Of a DNA stretch of 37,647 nt, positions 1-8,590 are shown piece by piece. A program made the position numbers and the translations under genes. The notes under the pieces were generated by a model. It worked only from the letters and a program-made list of their open reading frames with translations, was not told the DNA's origin and did not search any database. How positions within the stretch are numbered: position 1 is the first letter of the stretch; the number at the start of each line of letters is the position of its first letter. The stretch covers positions 1 to 37,647 of the forward strand of contig NZ_JACHIH010000015.1 in the NCBI RefSeq assembly GCF_014203125.1, given 5' to 3'. Source of the DNA: Rhodopseudomonas rhenobacensis. Lineage in GTDB: Bacteria; Pseudomonadota; Alphaproteobacteria; Rhizobiales; Xanthobacteraceae.

Positions 1-278
1 GGCGTGGCAAAAACTCGTCGCACAACCCCACACAATCACATCAATCGGGATGCGAGACTGGGCACATGTCGGTCAATCTCAATGACCGTTGGTATTAATT
101 ATGAGTTGGCAGCCCAGGGCCGATCCTTGCGGGCGGTATCGTAGACCGGGACGCCGGTGGGGTAGACGCTTGCATCAGCCCGAGACGCTACCCTCGCTCG
201 ACCTGTTATGTAATCATTTTGATTCAAAACAAAAAAAAGCCCGCCAATAAGCGGGCTTCCGATTGGTCGGGTGACCCG
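1..278. other. Window-edge non-coding stretch with possible gene remnant
   Basis: No complete gene is seen. On the minus strand one frame is open from about 230 down to a stop at 101-99 and reads VYPTGVPVYDTARKDRPW. This faintly resembles the YPTG..YD segment near the start of some arylsulfotransferase-like proteins, but it stops soon after. A remnant is possible but not established. Confidence 0.25.
231..258 (-). terminator. Rho-independent terminator of the 51-residue gene
   Basis: On the minus strand an 8-bp perfect stem (arms 251-258 and 237-244, AAGCCCGC/GCGGGCTT) with a 6-nt loop is followed by a T run (237-231). It lies 20 bases past the stop of the small gene at 279-434 and is the best-formed intrinsic terminator in the window. 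Confidence 0.85.
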
Positions 279-434
279 CTAGGCGGCTTGCTGGTTCTTC
301 GTAGCCAGATAAGCGCGGTCGTTCGACCCAAAAAGCGACGTCCTCTTGAAGGCTTCTAAACCCACCAGATCGATAGCGTCGCTGAAAGCCTTCCTAAGCT
401 CAGCTTTGAATTCCGCTGTCTCTCGCTGGCTCAT
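279..434 (-). CDS. Orphan 51-residue soluble protein with a FixK/FNR-type promoter
   Basis: Unknown function. The product begins MSQRETAEFKAELRKAF and is charged and probably helical, with no signal peptide, membrane segment or cysteine. The start at 434 is chosen because a perfect AGGAG (441-445 on the complement) lies six bases upstream; a further in-frame start at 470 has no such site. The gene stands alone: a palindrome TTGATCTAGATCAA sits 60 bases upstream and a strong terminator lies just downstream. The box matches the FNR/FixK consensus TTGAT-N4-ATCAA, so induction under low oxygen is inferred. The self-contained promoter, ribosome site and terminator make it a credible gene despite its size. 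Confidence 0.72.
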   Translation of the reverse strand: MSQRETAEFKAELRKAFSDAIDLVGLEAFKRTSLFGSNDRAYLATKNQQAA

Positions 435-440
435 AGTGCT

Positions 441-445
441 CTCCT
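441..445 (-). promoter_or_regulatory. Ribosome binding site fixing the 434 start
   Basis: AGGAG on the minus strand, six bases before the ATG at 434-432. It decides between this start and the longer reading from 470. Confidence 0.7.
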
Positions 446-494
446 GCCTGTGGTGCGTTCCTAGATACAACGCATATGCTTCGGCTTCGTTACT

Positions 495-508
495 TTGATC
501 TAGATCAA
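495..508 (-). promoter_or_regulatory. FixK/FNR-type box TTGATCTAGATCAA
   Basis: A perfect 14-bp palindrome matching TTGAT-N4-ATCAA, bound by FNR/FixK/AadR-type regulators in this bacterial group. Its centre lies about 67 bases before the start codon at 434. A plausible -10 (TTGTAT, 470-465 on the complement) would put the box near -42, the classical class II activation position. It overlaps the stop codon (507-505) of the upstream gene. Confidence 0.65.
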
Positions 509-1035
509 GTCGCTTTGGTTATGTAGAGCCAAGCGCCCTTCATAACAACCGACTTGAAGCGAGAAACGGCAGCGAGGTTCCCTACGGCTCCTCGAAAGAA
601 GGCGTAGTCCTCCGGGCTCCGGAGATGGAACTTGATCTCCTTCGCGCTCATTTCGGGCCAATTATCTGATTGAGATAATTGAACAATTCCGTAGAAAAGT
701 TCGACGAGATTATCGATGTACCGTGAGGTCGTATCGTCCTCCGCAAAGTCCAGCGCCGGGGACATGGTCACCATCCGAATGCGGAGCACCGGATCCGGGT
801 GTCCCGGCAGGGGAGAGCAATTGGCTTGGCAGACGATTTCAGGAAGATCATCTCTATGCTGAAAGGCGAAAATACCTGCCCGACGCTCCGGTTTGAGAGC
901 CAACTCGTCCAGGACAAGAAAAGTCCCTCGCGCAAAGTCCTCGAACGGCTCCCCCGCCTGTTCGCATTGCTGACGCCAGCCATCCTTGAGCCGCTGGTAG
1001 CTTCCGTCGAAACCGTGGAGCTGAATTAGAGCCAT
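505..1035 (-). CDS. Hypothetical protein, about 176 residues
   Basis: Not recognised. The frame is open from a TTG at 1065. I prefer the ATG at 1035, where the protein starts MALIQLHGFDGSYQ, although neither start has a convincing ribosome site. The product is soluble and mixed in composition, with no signal peptide or membrane segment. It is rich in aromatic and acidic residues and has a C-terminal basic patch. Its base composition is less GC-rich than the housekeeping genes downstream, and its neighbours are an orphan small gene and degenerate sequence, which suggests an accessory, possibly acquired, gene. It may share no transcript with the small gene downstream, which has its own FixK-type box. 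Confidence 0.55.
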   Translation of the reverse strand: MALIQLHGFDGSYQRLKDGWRQQCEQAGEPFEDFARGTFLVLDELALKPERRAGIFAFQHRDDLPEIVCQANCSPLPGHPDPVLRIRMVTMSPALDFAEDDTTSRYIDNLVELFYGIVQLSQSDNWPEMSAKEIKFHLRSPEDYAFFRGAVGNLAAVSRFKSVVMKGAWLYITKAT

Positions 1036-1840
1036 TTTTGCACTTGCGCTGAATCGGTGGCGCAACCTAAACGGCAGGTCTTGGAATGGCTATCGTTCGT
1101 TTGGACTGCCTTCGCAGCATTCTCCCGCCCAATCGTTCCAGTCGGCGAGGGGAAGCCGTCTCGTCTTCAGCGCTACCTCGCGTGAATGGCGCAAGGAAGC
1201 CTTTCGGGTGGTCGTGCCAGTTGGGCTTGATGCACACCGCGCCTGGCGTACCACAGGCCTCGCAGGTCATCCGTCGCCCGACTCACGCGATGGCCGTACG
1301 GGAGCGTGTCGAGCCGGACATCGGCGCTGCATGCACGCCAGGCAGGCCACGTTGGCCGTGACCTGCCCGTCGGCTATCCAGTCGGCCGGGCCGCGACCTG
1401 GCCGCGTCTGGACCCTGCCGCGGTTGACGTCGGGAACGGCGATCAGGGGTCGGGCGGAAAGCGCTCAGCCCGAGGAGGCGGAGGTCGGCGGCTGCGATCT
1501 TGCGCCCCTCGCTGGCGTGCTCATGTTTTTCGAAATCTCGTTTTATTCTACAGTTTCTGGCCGAGCTTTTCGCTCGTGTTTTCAGAAATAGATTAATAAT
1601 GTCAACGCTATATAGGTTTTCTCTGGTCCTTGCCTTTTTCGTGCTATGTCAGGATCGGCGGGCCGGGCCGATCCCGCGCTTGCACCAAGCTGCCGGGCCG
1701 CCTATGGGGCCATCGCTGGTGGCTCACAAAGCTTGGTCCTCACGAGAAGTCTGATCGATCCACCCCCGAACCGGATGTGTCCTGGCCGAAGCCTGACCGC
1801 AGGTGCCTCGCTGCGGGACACGAGCCCTGAAGGCCAGACC
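1036..1840. other. Gene-poor, probably degenerate region
   Basis: No convincing gene. On the minus strand one frame is open from about 1550 to 1275 and contains VACLACMQRRC. A second minus frame begins immediately after with MTCEACGTPGAVC and continues to about 1180. The paired CxxC motifs in neighbouring frames could be pieces of one broken zinc-ribbon gene, but chance is not excluded. An AT-rich patch lies at 1525-1640. Plus-strand open frames here are long only because of GC bias and show no family resemblance. Confidence 0.35.
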
Positions 1841-2596
1841 TTGCAAGCCGTCGATCCTCCCCGCGAACCGATCCTGACCCTGCCGGGCGCTTTGACCGCC
1901 TACGTCGCCTTGCTGGCGGTGATCCATCTGCGCGTGCTGCTGCCGCCGGAATGGGACTACTGGAGCATCGAGCTGTTCGGCTTCATCCCGCTGCGCTACG
2001 ATTCGACGCTGCTGGCGACGCCGTTTCCCGGCGGCACCGCGGCCAAGATCTGGACCTTCGTCAGCTATTCGCTGCTGCACGCCAATCTCAGCCATCTCGG
2101 CTTCAACGTGCTGTGGCTGCTGCCGTTCGGCAGCGCCTTGGCGCGGCGGTTCGGCGCGCCGCGGTTCTTCCTGTTTATGGCGGTGACCGCGGCCGCGGGC
2201 GCCGCGGCGCATCTCGTTACCCACGAGCACGCGATGGCGCCGATGATCGGCGCCTCGGCCTCGGTGTCGGGCGCGATGGCGGCGGCGATCCGCTTTGCCT
2301 TCGTGCCGGGCGGCTTCCTGTCGTTTCGCCGCGGCGACGCCGAGAGCGCGGCGCGGGTGCCGGCGCAGCCGTTGAGCCGGGCGCTGCGCGACCCGCGGGT
2401 GCTCGGCTTCCTGGCGGTGTGGTTCGGCATCAACATCATCTTCGGGGTGGGATCGATCGCGATCGGCGCCGAGGGCGCCAGCGTCGCCTGGCAGGCGCAT
2501 ATCGGCGGGTTCTTCGCCGGCCTGTTGCTGTTTGCGCTGTTCGATCCGGTGCCGCGGGCGCGGCCCGCCGCCGACGGCTCTTTCCCCGAGAGTTGA
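1841..2596 (+). CDS. Rhomboid family intramembrane serine protease
   Basis: A polytopic inner-membrane protease predicted to cleave transmembrane substrates. About six hydrophobic segments are visible. Segment two carries the rhomboid signature HANLSHLGFN (His-x4-His-x3-Asn). The catalytic serine lies in MIGASASVSG and the catalytic histidine in WQAHIGG. The usual GASG is GASA here, so the glycine after the serine is replaced by alanine. The start is uncertain: TTG at 1841, preceded by GAAGG seven bases upstream, gives 251 residues, the usual length in the family. An ATG at 1775 would add a non-hydrophobic tail without a good ribosome site. The gene appears to be transcribed alone. Confidence 0.85.
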   Translation: MQAVDPPREPILTLPGALTAYVALLAVIHLRVLLPPEWDYWSIELFGFIPLRYDSTLLATPFPGGTAAKIWTFVSYSLLHANLSHLGFNVLWLLPFGSALARRFGAPRFFLFMAVTAAAGAAAHLVTHEHAMAPMIGASASVSGAMAAAIRFAFVPGGFLSFRRGDAESAARVPAQPLSRALRDPRVLGFLAVWFGINIIFGVGSIAIGAEGASVAWQAHIGGFFAGLLLFALFDPVPRARPAADGSFPES

Positions 2597-2894
2597 GGCC
2601 TGCGGTTAATCGCTACCTTGCGCCAGGTGCCGGTTTGATCCATCATTGTTGCAAGTTATTTGCAGTTAACGTGTGTCGGGCCACCGCGGTGGCGCCGTCA
2701 CTGCGCCGGATGGCGATTGAAAAGATCGCTCTTGAGCAAGTGGTTAGAGCAGACATCTGATCTGCTCTCGGAAGCGAAGCAGGGTCCGCAGCCGCGCCAC
2801 CCTGAACGATATCGCAGCTGATCTGTTCACTGACTGCTACTGCCAAACAAAACCAACGGCGCCAGCAAGGCGCGTTCTCTCAGGGAGACGAACC
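2597..2894. other. Intergenic region with a small perfect hairpin
   Basis: A non-coding stretch between the rhomboid and CBS genes. It contains a perfect 8-bp inverted repeat AGAGCAGA/TCTGCTCT (2746-2753 and 2761-2768) with a 7-base loop. There is no T run, so a protein-binding site or RNA hairpin is as likely as a terminator. The region ends with the ribosome site AGGGAGA of the CBS gene. Confidence 0.4.
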
Positions 2895-3326
2895 ATGACG
2901 GTAAGCGCAATTCTTGAATCCAAGGGACGTCAGATCGTGGGTGTCGAGCCGGACACGCCGCTGCATGCCGCGGTCAAGGTGCTGGCCGACCGCCGGATCG
3001 GCGCCGTGCTGGTGATGACCCGCGGCCGGCGCATCGAGGGCATTCTGTCGGAACGCGACGTCGTCCGGGTGCTCGGCGAACGCGGCGCCGGCGTGCTCGA
3101 CGAGCCGGTTAGCGCGGTGATGACCCGCAAGGTGATCCATTGCCGGCCCGCCGATACCGTCTCGGCGATGATGGAGCTGATGACCTCCGGCAAGTTCAGG
3201 CACATCCCGGTGATCGAGGACAACGAGATCGTCGGGCTGATCTCGATCGGCGACATCGTCAAGTGGCGGTTGCGCGAATACGAGCACGAGCAGCAGGCGC
3301 TGCAGGACTACATCAAGACCGCCTGA
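2895..3326 (+). CDS. CBS-domain pair protein
   Basis: A 143-residue protein made almost entirely of two CBS motifs (roughly residues 8-62 and 72-128), a Bateman module that usually binds adenosine nucleotides or S-adenosylmethionine. Visible hallmarks are GILSERDVVR closing the first motif and GLISIGDIVKWRL closing the second, with VMT at the junction. It has no attached catalytic domain, so it probably acts as a stand-alone sensor; its partner cannot be deduced. The ribosome site AGGGAGA lies directly upstream of the ATG. It converges with the patatin gene downstream. Confidence 0.92.
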   Translation: MTVSAILESKGRQIVGVEPDTPLHAAVKVLADRRIGAVLVMTRGRRIEGILSERDVVRVLGERGAGVLDEPVSAVMTRKVIHCRPADTVSAMMELMTSGKFRHIPVIEDNEIVGLISIGDIVKWRLREYEHEQQALQDYIKTA

Positions 3327-3341
3327 ACCCTCGCGCGGACC

Positions 3342-3364
3342 AGCGCCAGCAGCCGACTGGCGCT
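3342..3364. terminator. Hairpin between convergent genes
   Basis: A perfect 8-bp stem AGCGCCAG/CTGGCGCT with a 7-base loop, between the CBS gene and the convergent patatin gene. There is no T run, so it may be a weak or bidirectional terminator. Confidence 0.4.
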
Positions 3365-3404
3365 CATCGCGAATCCGAACGTTCCGTAATAAGTCTTTAC
3401 TGTC

Positions 3405-4439
3405 CTAAGCCTTTTCGGAGTCGGCCAGCGCCTCCGCCGGGGTCTCCGGGGCGATGATCTCGATCGCCTCCTGAATCGACTCGATGGCGCGCTCCGCGGC
3501 GCGCGCGCCGTGACCGATCATCTCGTCGGCGCGGTGGAAGTCGAACCAGCCGATCTTGCCGACCCGCGGCGAAATCAAAAGGTCCGGCGGATCGCCGGCC
3601 AGCCTGGCCCGGGTGATGCGGTCCTGCATGATGTTGAAGGCGTCGACCATCACGGTGGAGATGCCGGGCCGTTCGCTGGTGCCGAACAATTCGCGCTTCA
3701 TGAAACGTTCCGCCGAGAAGAACCGGCCGAAGCCGCGCCGCGGCGCCGGGCTTTCGATCACCGTCTCGATCTCCTCGATCGGGGTGCCGTGCGAGAAGAT
3801 CGTGGTGCCGTGACCGAACACGTCGCTCGAGACGTTCGCCGCGATGACGATTTCGGCGCCGAGCGCGCGCGCCGCCGACACCGGCACCGGATTGACCAGC
3901 GCGCCGTCGACCAGCCAGCGGTCGCCGATCAGCACCGGCGCGAAGATGCCGGGCAGCGCATAGGAGGCGCGGACCGCGTCGACGATGCGGCCCTGGGTCA
4001 GCCAGATTTCGTGGCCGGTGCGCACCTCGGTGGCGACGCTGGCGAATTTGATGATGAGATCGCTGATCTGGATCTGGCCGAGCGTCGCCTCGAGCTGGGC
4101 GGCGAGCTTGTCGCCGCCGATCAGCCCGGAGCCGTTCAGCCGGATGTCGAGATAGCCGAAGATGTTGCGCGGCTGCAGGCTGCGCGCCCAGTCCTCCAGG
4201 CTGTCGAGATGGCCGGCGGCGTAAGCCGCGCCGACCACGGCGCCGATCGAGGTGCCGACCACGACGTCCGGCACGATGCCGTTGGCGAGCAGGGTGCGCA
4301 GAATGCCGATATGGGCGAAGCCGCGCGCCGCGCCGCCGCCGAGCGCCAAGCCGATCACCGGGCGTCTGATACTACCGAGGCCGACCTTGTCGCGGCCAAG
4401 CGATGCCTGCTGGCCGCGCCCGATCAGGTTTTCCAACAC
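3405..4439 (-). CDS. Patatin-like phospholipase (RssA/YchK type)
   Basis: A 344-residue lipid acyl hydrolase of the bacterial patatin family. It has the oxyanion loop GGGAARG (about residues 34-40), the nucleophile elbow GTSIG with the catalytic serine near residue 64, and the dyad aspartate in LVDGALVNPVPV. There is no signal peptide, so it is probably cytosolic or peripherally membrane-bound. The start is taken as GTG at 4439 because GGGGAG lies six bases upstream; a TTG one codon earlier is too close to that site. Its substrate is unknown. It converges with the CBS-pair gene. Confidence 0.88.
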   Translation of the reverse strand: MLENLIGRGQQASLGRDKVGLGSIRRPVIGLALGGGAARGFAHIGILRTLLANGIVPDVVVGTSIGAVVGAAYAAGHLDSLEDWARSLQPRNIFGYLDIRLNGSGLIGGDKLAAQLEATLGQIQISDLIIKFASVATEVRTGHEIWLTQGRIVDAVRASYALPGIFAPVLIGDRWLVDGALVNPVPVSAARALGAEIVIAANVSSDVFGHGTTIFSHGTPIEEIETVIESPAPRRGFGRFFSAERFMKRELFGTSERPGISTVMVDAFNIMQDRITRARLAGDPPDLLISPRVGKIGWFDFHRADEMIGHGARAAERAIESIQEAIEIIAPETPAEALADSEKA

Positions 4440-4830
4440 CAAACACTCCCCACTGACATCCTGATTTGAGTTCCCAAAAGGGATCTAATTGCGGCGGGTG
4501 CTTCCCGCCAGTCCCCCCGACAAAGCAGGTTTGATGCCGCAAATGCGTCAAGCCCAGCACGATGATTCGCCGACCACCGTGGAATCGAGAAAATCTGACG
4601 CGCATGCCCATCTAACCAGGCAAAGCCGACCAAAAGGTTTCGCCACTTTGGTTTCGCTGTAAACCGCAATGGTGACCACACCGCGATACTGCCGGGCGGA
4701 ATCCGGCTTTTCCACGCGGAATGCGTGGGTTTTCGCAAAATTCCGCCCGCCGCCCGCAAGCTTGCCGCGTCGCCGCCGGGCCATGCTGCAGAGGCTTGAA
4801 TTCGCCGCGTTTTCGGTGAAAACCATCGGC
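4440..4830. other. Divergent intergenic region
   Basis: Lies between the patatin gene (minus) and the proline-rich secreted protein (plus) and should hold both promoters. No recognisable operator, repeat or RNA gene was seen. A longer reading of the downstream gene from 4669 is possible but would bury its signal peptide. Confidence 0.4.
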
Positions 4831-5898
4831 ATGACGTCAACCGATAAAGCTGGCTCAGAATGTGGTCGCCGCCGCGGCTGGCGGATCGCGTTCGCGCTGG
4901 CCGCCGCACTTGCATTGGGCGCGCCGCAGTCTGCCGTGGCGCAGTTCTTCAGCGACCGGCCGCCGCCGATCCCGCCGGCCTCGGTGCCGGAGCCGCCGGC
5001 CGGTGGCGCGATCAGCCTGGCGCCGCCGTCGGGACCCGCCGCCGCGCCGCCCGGCCTGCCGCCGACGCTGATCCAGCCGCCGGTGAGCGCGGTGACGCCG
5101 CCCGCGGTGTCGCCATTGCCGCCGACGCCCGCCGCGCCGCCGCAGGCGGTGCTGGCGCTGACCGCGCGTTACGGCAAGGATCTGCCGGTGATCGGCAACA
5201 ACCTGATCTGGCGGGTGTATACCGACCGCCCCGACGAGACCGGGGCGTTCAAGCTGGTCCGCGAGGATCGCGGCGCCACGCCCAATATCGTGCTGCCGCC
5301 GGGCAGCTATGTGGTGCACGTCGCCCACGGCCTGGTCAGCGCGGTGCGTCCGGTGACCTTGAAAACCGAGACCGACCGCGAATCCTTCGTGCTGCCCGCC
5401 GGCGGCTTGCGGATCGAAGGCCGGGTCGGCACCAGCAAGATCCCGCAGAACCAGATCTCGTTCAGCATCTACAAGGGCAGCCAGTTCGAAGCCGGCGAGC
5501 GTGCGCCGCTGCTGCCGAACGTCGCCGCCGGCGACGTGGTGCTCGTGCCCGAGGGCACCTATTACATCGTCTCGAATTACGGCGATGCCAATTCGGTGGT
5601 GCGCTCCGACATCCGGGTGCAGGCCGGCAAATTGACCGACGTCATCGTCACCCACCGCGCCGCGGTGATCACCCTGAAGCTGGTCGGCGACAAGGGCGGC
5701 GAGGCGCTGGCCAACACCGCCTGGTCGGTGATCACGCCGGGCGGCGACGTGGTCAAGGAGTCGATCGGCGCGTTCCCGCGCGTGGTGCTGTCCGAAGGCG
5801 AGTATCGCGCCATCGCCAAGAACGAAGGCAAGATGTTCGAGCGCGGCTTCAACGTCGTCAACGGCGTCGACGGCGAGATCGAAGTCATCGCCCGCTGA
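4831..5898 (+). CDS. Secreted proline-rich beta-sandwich protein, unknown function
   Basis: A 355-residue exported protein. From the ATG at 4831 a basic region is followed by a hydrophobic core and a cleavage site after SAVA (about residue 38); earlier in-frame starts would put this signal peptide internally. Next comes a proline/alanine-rich linker (about residues 43-105). The rest is beta-rich, with repeated short segments (such as LPPGSYVVHVAHG, VPEGTYYIVSNYG and LSEGEYRAIAKNEG) that look like transthyretin- or carboxypeptidase-regulatory-like folds. It is probably a periplasmic or envelope protein. Such proteins seem widespread in this bacterial group, but I know no assigned role. Confidence 0.75.
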   Translation: MTSTDKAGSECGRRRGWRIAFALAAALALGAPQSAVAQFFSDRPPPIPPASVPEPPAGGAISLAPPSGPAAAPPGLPPTLIQPPVSAVTPPAVSPLPPTPAAPPQAVLALTARYGKDLPVIGNNLIWRVYTDRPDETGAFKLVREDRGATPNIVLPPGSYVVHVAHGLVSAVRPVTLKTETDRESFVLPAGGLRIEGRVGTSKIPQNQISFSIYKGSQFEAGERAPLLPNVAAGDVVLVPEGTYYIVSNYGDANSVVRSDIRVQAGKLTDVIVTHRAAVITLKLVGDKGGEALANTAWSVITPGGDVVKESIGAFPRVVLSEGEYRAIAKNEGKMFERGFNVVNGVDGEIEVIAR

Positions 5899-6076
5899 TC
5901 GAGGTACCGTTGCAGTCCCGCGCGCTGTCACAGTCACTAACGCGCACTAACCATGGGGCGACTTAAAAGCTTCATAATTCACGGTTTTTGGCGCCGGCGC
6001 GGCAGCGTTTACAGTGTCTTAATGCGACCGGCCTTGGAGTGCGGCAGTTGGAATTGCTGCGCTGTGGGGACTAGCC
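5899..6076. other. Promoter region of the GGDEF-EAL gene
   Basis: A short non-coding stretch with a direct repeat ACTAACGCGC/ACTAACC near 5936-5951 and an AT-richer patch at 5964-5990. A GGGGA ribosome site (6066-6070) precedes the GTG start at 6077. Confidence 0.4.
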
Positions 6077-8548
6077 GTGACTGCTGCCAAAAAACTCTCT
6101 GCCAAAATCGACTCCGAGATGTTCGGCGATATCCCGGTGCTGAAGCGCAAATGGCGCGCCGCGCTGAAGCCCGGACAAACCCTGCCACGCTACGAAGACG
6201 TCATGCTCGGGAGCCTGGGCAGGCTGGCCGATCACATCGTGCTGTTGAAAGGCGAGGGCGCCTCGCTCGCGGTGTCGCGCAGCGGCCGCTACATCCAGGA
6301 ATGGCTCGGCCAGGACGCCTGGGACGTGCCGCTCAGCGCGCTGCCGGCGGATTGCGCCACGGCGCTCGCCGAAGCCGCCGGCTGCGGCATCGAGACCGGC
6401 CGGCCCTATCTGGCGGTGGCGCATTGCGTCCGCGCCGGCATGGTGCGGACCTACGACGTGGTGGCGTTGCCGACCGCGTCGCGCTGGGGCGAAAAACTGA
6501 TCGGCGTCTACGTCAACGAGCGCGGCGCGCAGTACAATCTCTTGGACGCGATCTTCTCCTCGACCGACGACGGCATCCTGTCGCTGGCGGCGATCCGCAA
6601 TTCCGACAACCGGCCGTTCGACTTCCAGATCGTCCATCTCAACGAGGGCGCCTGCCGGCTGATCGGCGCGCCGTCGACCGCGTTGCAATGGAGCCGGCTG
6701 TGCGGCGGCGGTCATCTGTTGTGTTCGACGACCGTGGTGGCGAGGCTGCTCAACGTGGTGAGCAGCGGCACCAGCGACGTGCTCGAAATCGATCGCGGCG
6801 AGCAGACCATCCGGCTCAGCGCCACCGCGTTCGGCGACGTGGTGTCGCTGACGGTGTCCGACGTCACCTCGCTGAAGAAGCGCGAAGATTCGTTCCGGCT
6901 GTTGTTCGACAACAATCCGATGCCGATGTGGGTGTTCGACGCCACAACCACCGAGTTCCTCAGCGTCAATGACGCCGCCGTGCAGCATTATGGTTTCGAC
7001 CGCGAGACGTTTCTGCGGATGAAGCTGCAGGATATCTGGCCGGAGGATGAACGCGACGAGCATCTGCGCAGCGTTCTGCAAGTCGGTGATACGCATTACT
7101 CGGGCCGCAACTGGCGACATCTGAAGGCCGACGGCAGCGAGATCGAGGTGCTGACCTTCGGCCGCCAGGTGGCGTTCGACGGCCGCGACGGCTTTCTGGT
7201 CGCCGTCGTCGACATCACCGAGCGGCGCAAGGCCGAGGCCAAGATCGCCTTCATGGCGCACCACGACGGGCTGACCAATCTGCCGAACCGCGGCTCCTAT
7301 CAGGAGCATCTGCAGCAGGCGCTGGAGCAGAGCCGGCGCGCCGGCACCAAGGTCGCGGTGCTGTGCATCGACCTCGACCTGTTCAAGAACGTCAACGACT
7401 CGTTCGGTCATCCGACCGGCGACCGGCTGCTGCAGAAGGTGGCGGACCGGCTGCGCCAGGAGGTCGGCGGCAACGACCTGGCGGCGCGGTTCGGCGGCGA
7501 CGAATTCGCCATCGTGCTGGGCGGCATCAACGCGCCGCACGAGGCCAGCGATTTCGCCGCCCGGCTGATCGAGGTGTTGAGCGTGCCGTACGATCTGGAC
7601 GGCCCGGAGGCGGTGATCGGCGCCTCGATCGGGATTGCGCTGTCGCCCGGCGACGGCGAAGACGGCGAGGAATTGCTGCGCAACGCCGACATGGCGCTGT
7701 ACCGCGCCAAGGCCGAGGGCGGCGGCACCCACCATTTCTTCGAACGCGAGATGGACCGCCAGGCCCAGAAGCGCCGCGACATGGAGATCGACCTGCGCCG
7801 CGCCTTCGCCAAGGGCGAATTCGAGCTGCACTATCAGCCGCTGGTCAATCTCGCCGAGGACCGCATCACCGGCTTCGAATCGCTGCTGCGCTGGCGGCAT
7901 CCGGTGCGCGGCATGATCTCGCCGGCGGATTTCATCCCGGTGGCCGAGGACATCGGGCTGATCGTCGGGCTCGGCGAATGGGTGTTGCGGCAGGCCTGCG
8001 CCGAGGCGGTGAAGTGGCCGGCCGACATCAAGGTCGCGGTCAACCTGTCGCCGGTGCAGTTCCGCTGCCGCAGCCTGGTGCAGGTGGTGATCGCGGCCCT
8101 CGCGCAGTCCGGGCTGTCGCCGACGCGGCTCGAGCTGGAAATCACCGAATCGCTGTTTCTCGCCGACACCGATGCCAATCTCGCCACGCTGCATCAGCTG
8201 CGCGAATTGGGAGTGCGGATTTCGATGGACGATTTCGGCACCGGCTATTCGTCGCTGAGCTATCTGCGCAGCTTCCCGTTCGACAAGATCAAGATCGACC
8301 GCTCCTTCGTGCAGGATCTGGCGCAGCGGCCGGATTGCCTGGCGATCGTGCGGGCGATCTCCGGGCTCGGCCGCAGCCTCAACATCACCACCACCGCGGA
8401 GGGCGTCGAGACCTTGGATCAGCTGGACTGGCTGCGCGCTGAAGGCTGCAACGAGGTGCAGGGCTTCCTGTTCAGCGCGGCGCGGCCGTCCGCCGACATC
8501 GACGGCCTGCTGTCGCGGTTCGGCGTCCGCGCGTCGGAAGCGGCGTGA
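6077..8548 (+). CDS. PAS-GGDEF-EAL cyclic-di-GMP turnover protein
   Basis: An 823-residue soluble signalling protein. The N-terminal roughly 150 residues are a PAS-like sensory module, followed by a second divergent module. A PAS domain (about 285-390) begins FRLLFDNNPMPMWVF. The GGDEF domain has an intact RFGGDEF near residue 475. The EAL domain keeps its key residues: ESLLRW, NLSPVQF, ELEITES, DDFGTGYSSL, KIDRSF, AEGVET and QGFLF. The product-inhibition site RxxD before GGDEF reads GGND, so the arginine is lost. Both activities could be present; hybrids are often biased to one. The GTG start has a good GGGGA site. No membrane segment is seen. Confidence 0.95.
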   Translation: MTAAKKLSAKIDSEMFGDIPVLKRKWRAALKPGQTLPRYEDVMLGSLGRLADHIVLLKGEGASLAVSRSGRYIQEWLGQDAWDVPLSALPADCATALAEAAGCGIETGRPYLAVAHCVRAGMVRTYDVVALPTASRWGEKLIGVYVNERGAQYNLLDAIFSSTDDGILSLAAIRNSDNRPFDFQIVHLNEGACRLIGAPSTALQWSRLCGGGHLLCSTTVVARLLNVVSSGTSDVLEIDRGEQTIRLSATAFGDVVSLTVSDVTSLKKREDSFRLLFDNNPMPMWVFDATTTEFLSVNDAAVQHYGFDRETFLRMKLQDIWPEDERDEHLRSVLQVGDTHYSGRNWRHLKADGSEIEVLTFGRQVAFDGRDGFLVAVVDITERRKAEAKIAFMAHHDGLTNLPNRGSYQEHLQQALEQSRRAGTKVAVLCIDLDLFKNVNDSFGHPTGDRLLQKVADRLRQEVGGNDLAARFGGDEFAIVLGGINAPHEASDFAARLIEVLSVPYDLDGPEAVIGASIGIALSPGDGEDGEELLRNADMALYRAKAEGGGTHHFFEREMDRQAQKRRDMEIDLRRAFAKGEFELHYQPLVNLAEDRITGFESLLRWRHPVRGMISPADFIPVAEDIGLIVGLGEWVLRQACAEAVKWPADIKVAVNLSPVQFRCRSLVQVVIAALAQSGLSPTRLELEITESLFLADTDANLATLHQLRELGVRISMDDFGTGYSSLSYLRSFPFDKIKIDRSFVQDLAQRPDCLAIVRAISGLGRSLNITTTAEGVETLDQLDWLRAEGCNEVQGFLFSAARPSADIDGLLSRFGVRASEAA

Positions 8549-8590
8549 GCGCTTGTCGAGATCGCTCGCTGCGCTTCAGAATCGCAAGCC

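Noticed and set aside
1951-2760. Long arginine-rich plus-strand reading frame overlapping the rhomboid gene
   Set aside because: It is a frame-shifted shadow of the rhomboid gene in high-GC DNA; composition is Arg/Ala/Gly only and no motif is present.
6071-8194. 707-residue minus-strand frame opposite the GGDEF-EAL gene
   Set aside because: Exact overlap with a strongly conserved gene on the other strand; the antisense product is His/Gln/Arg-rich noise.
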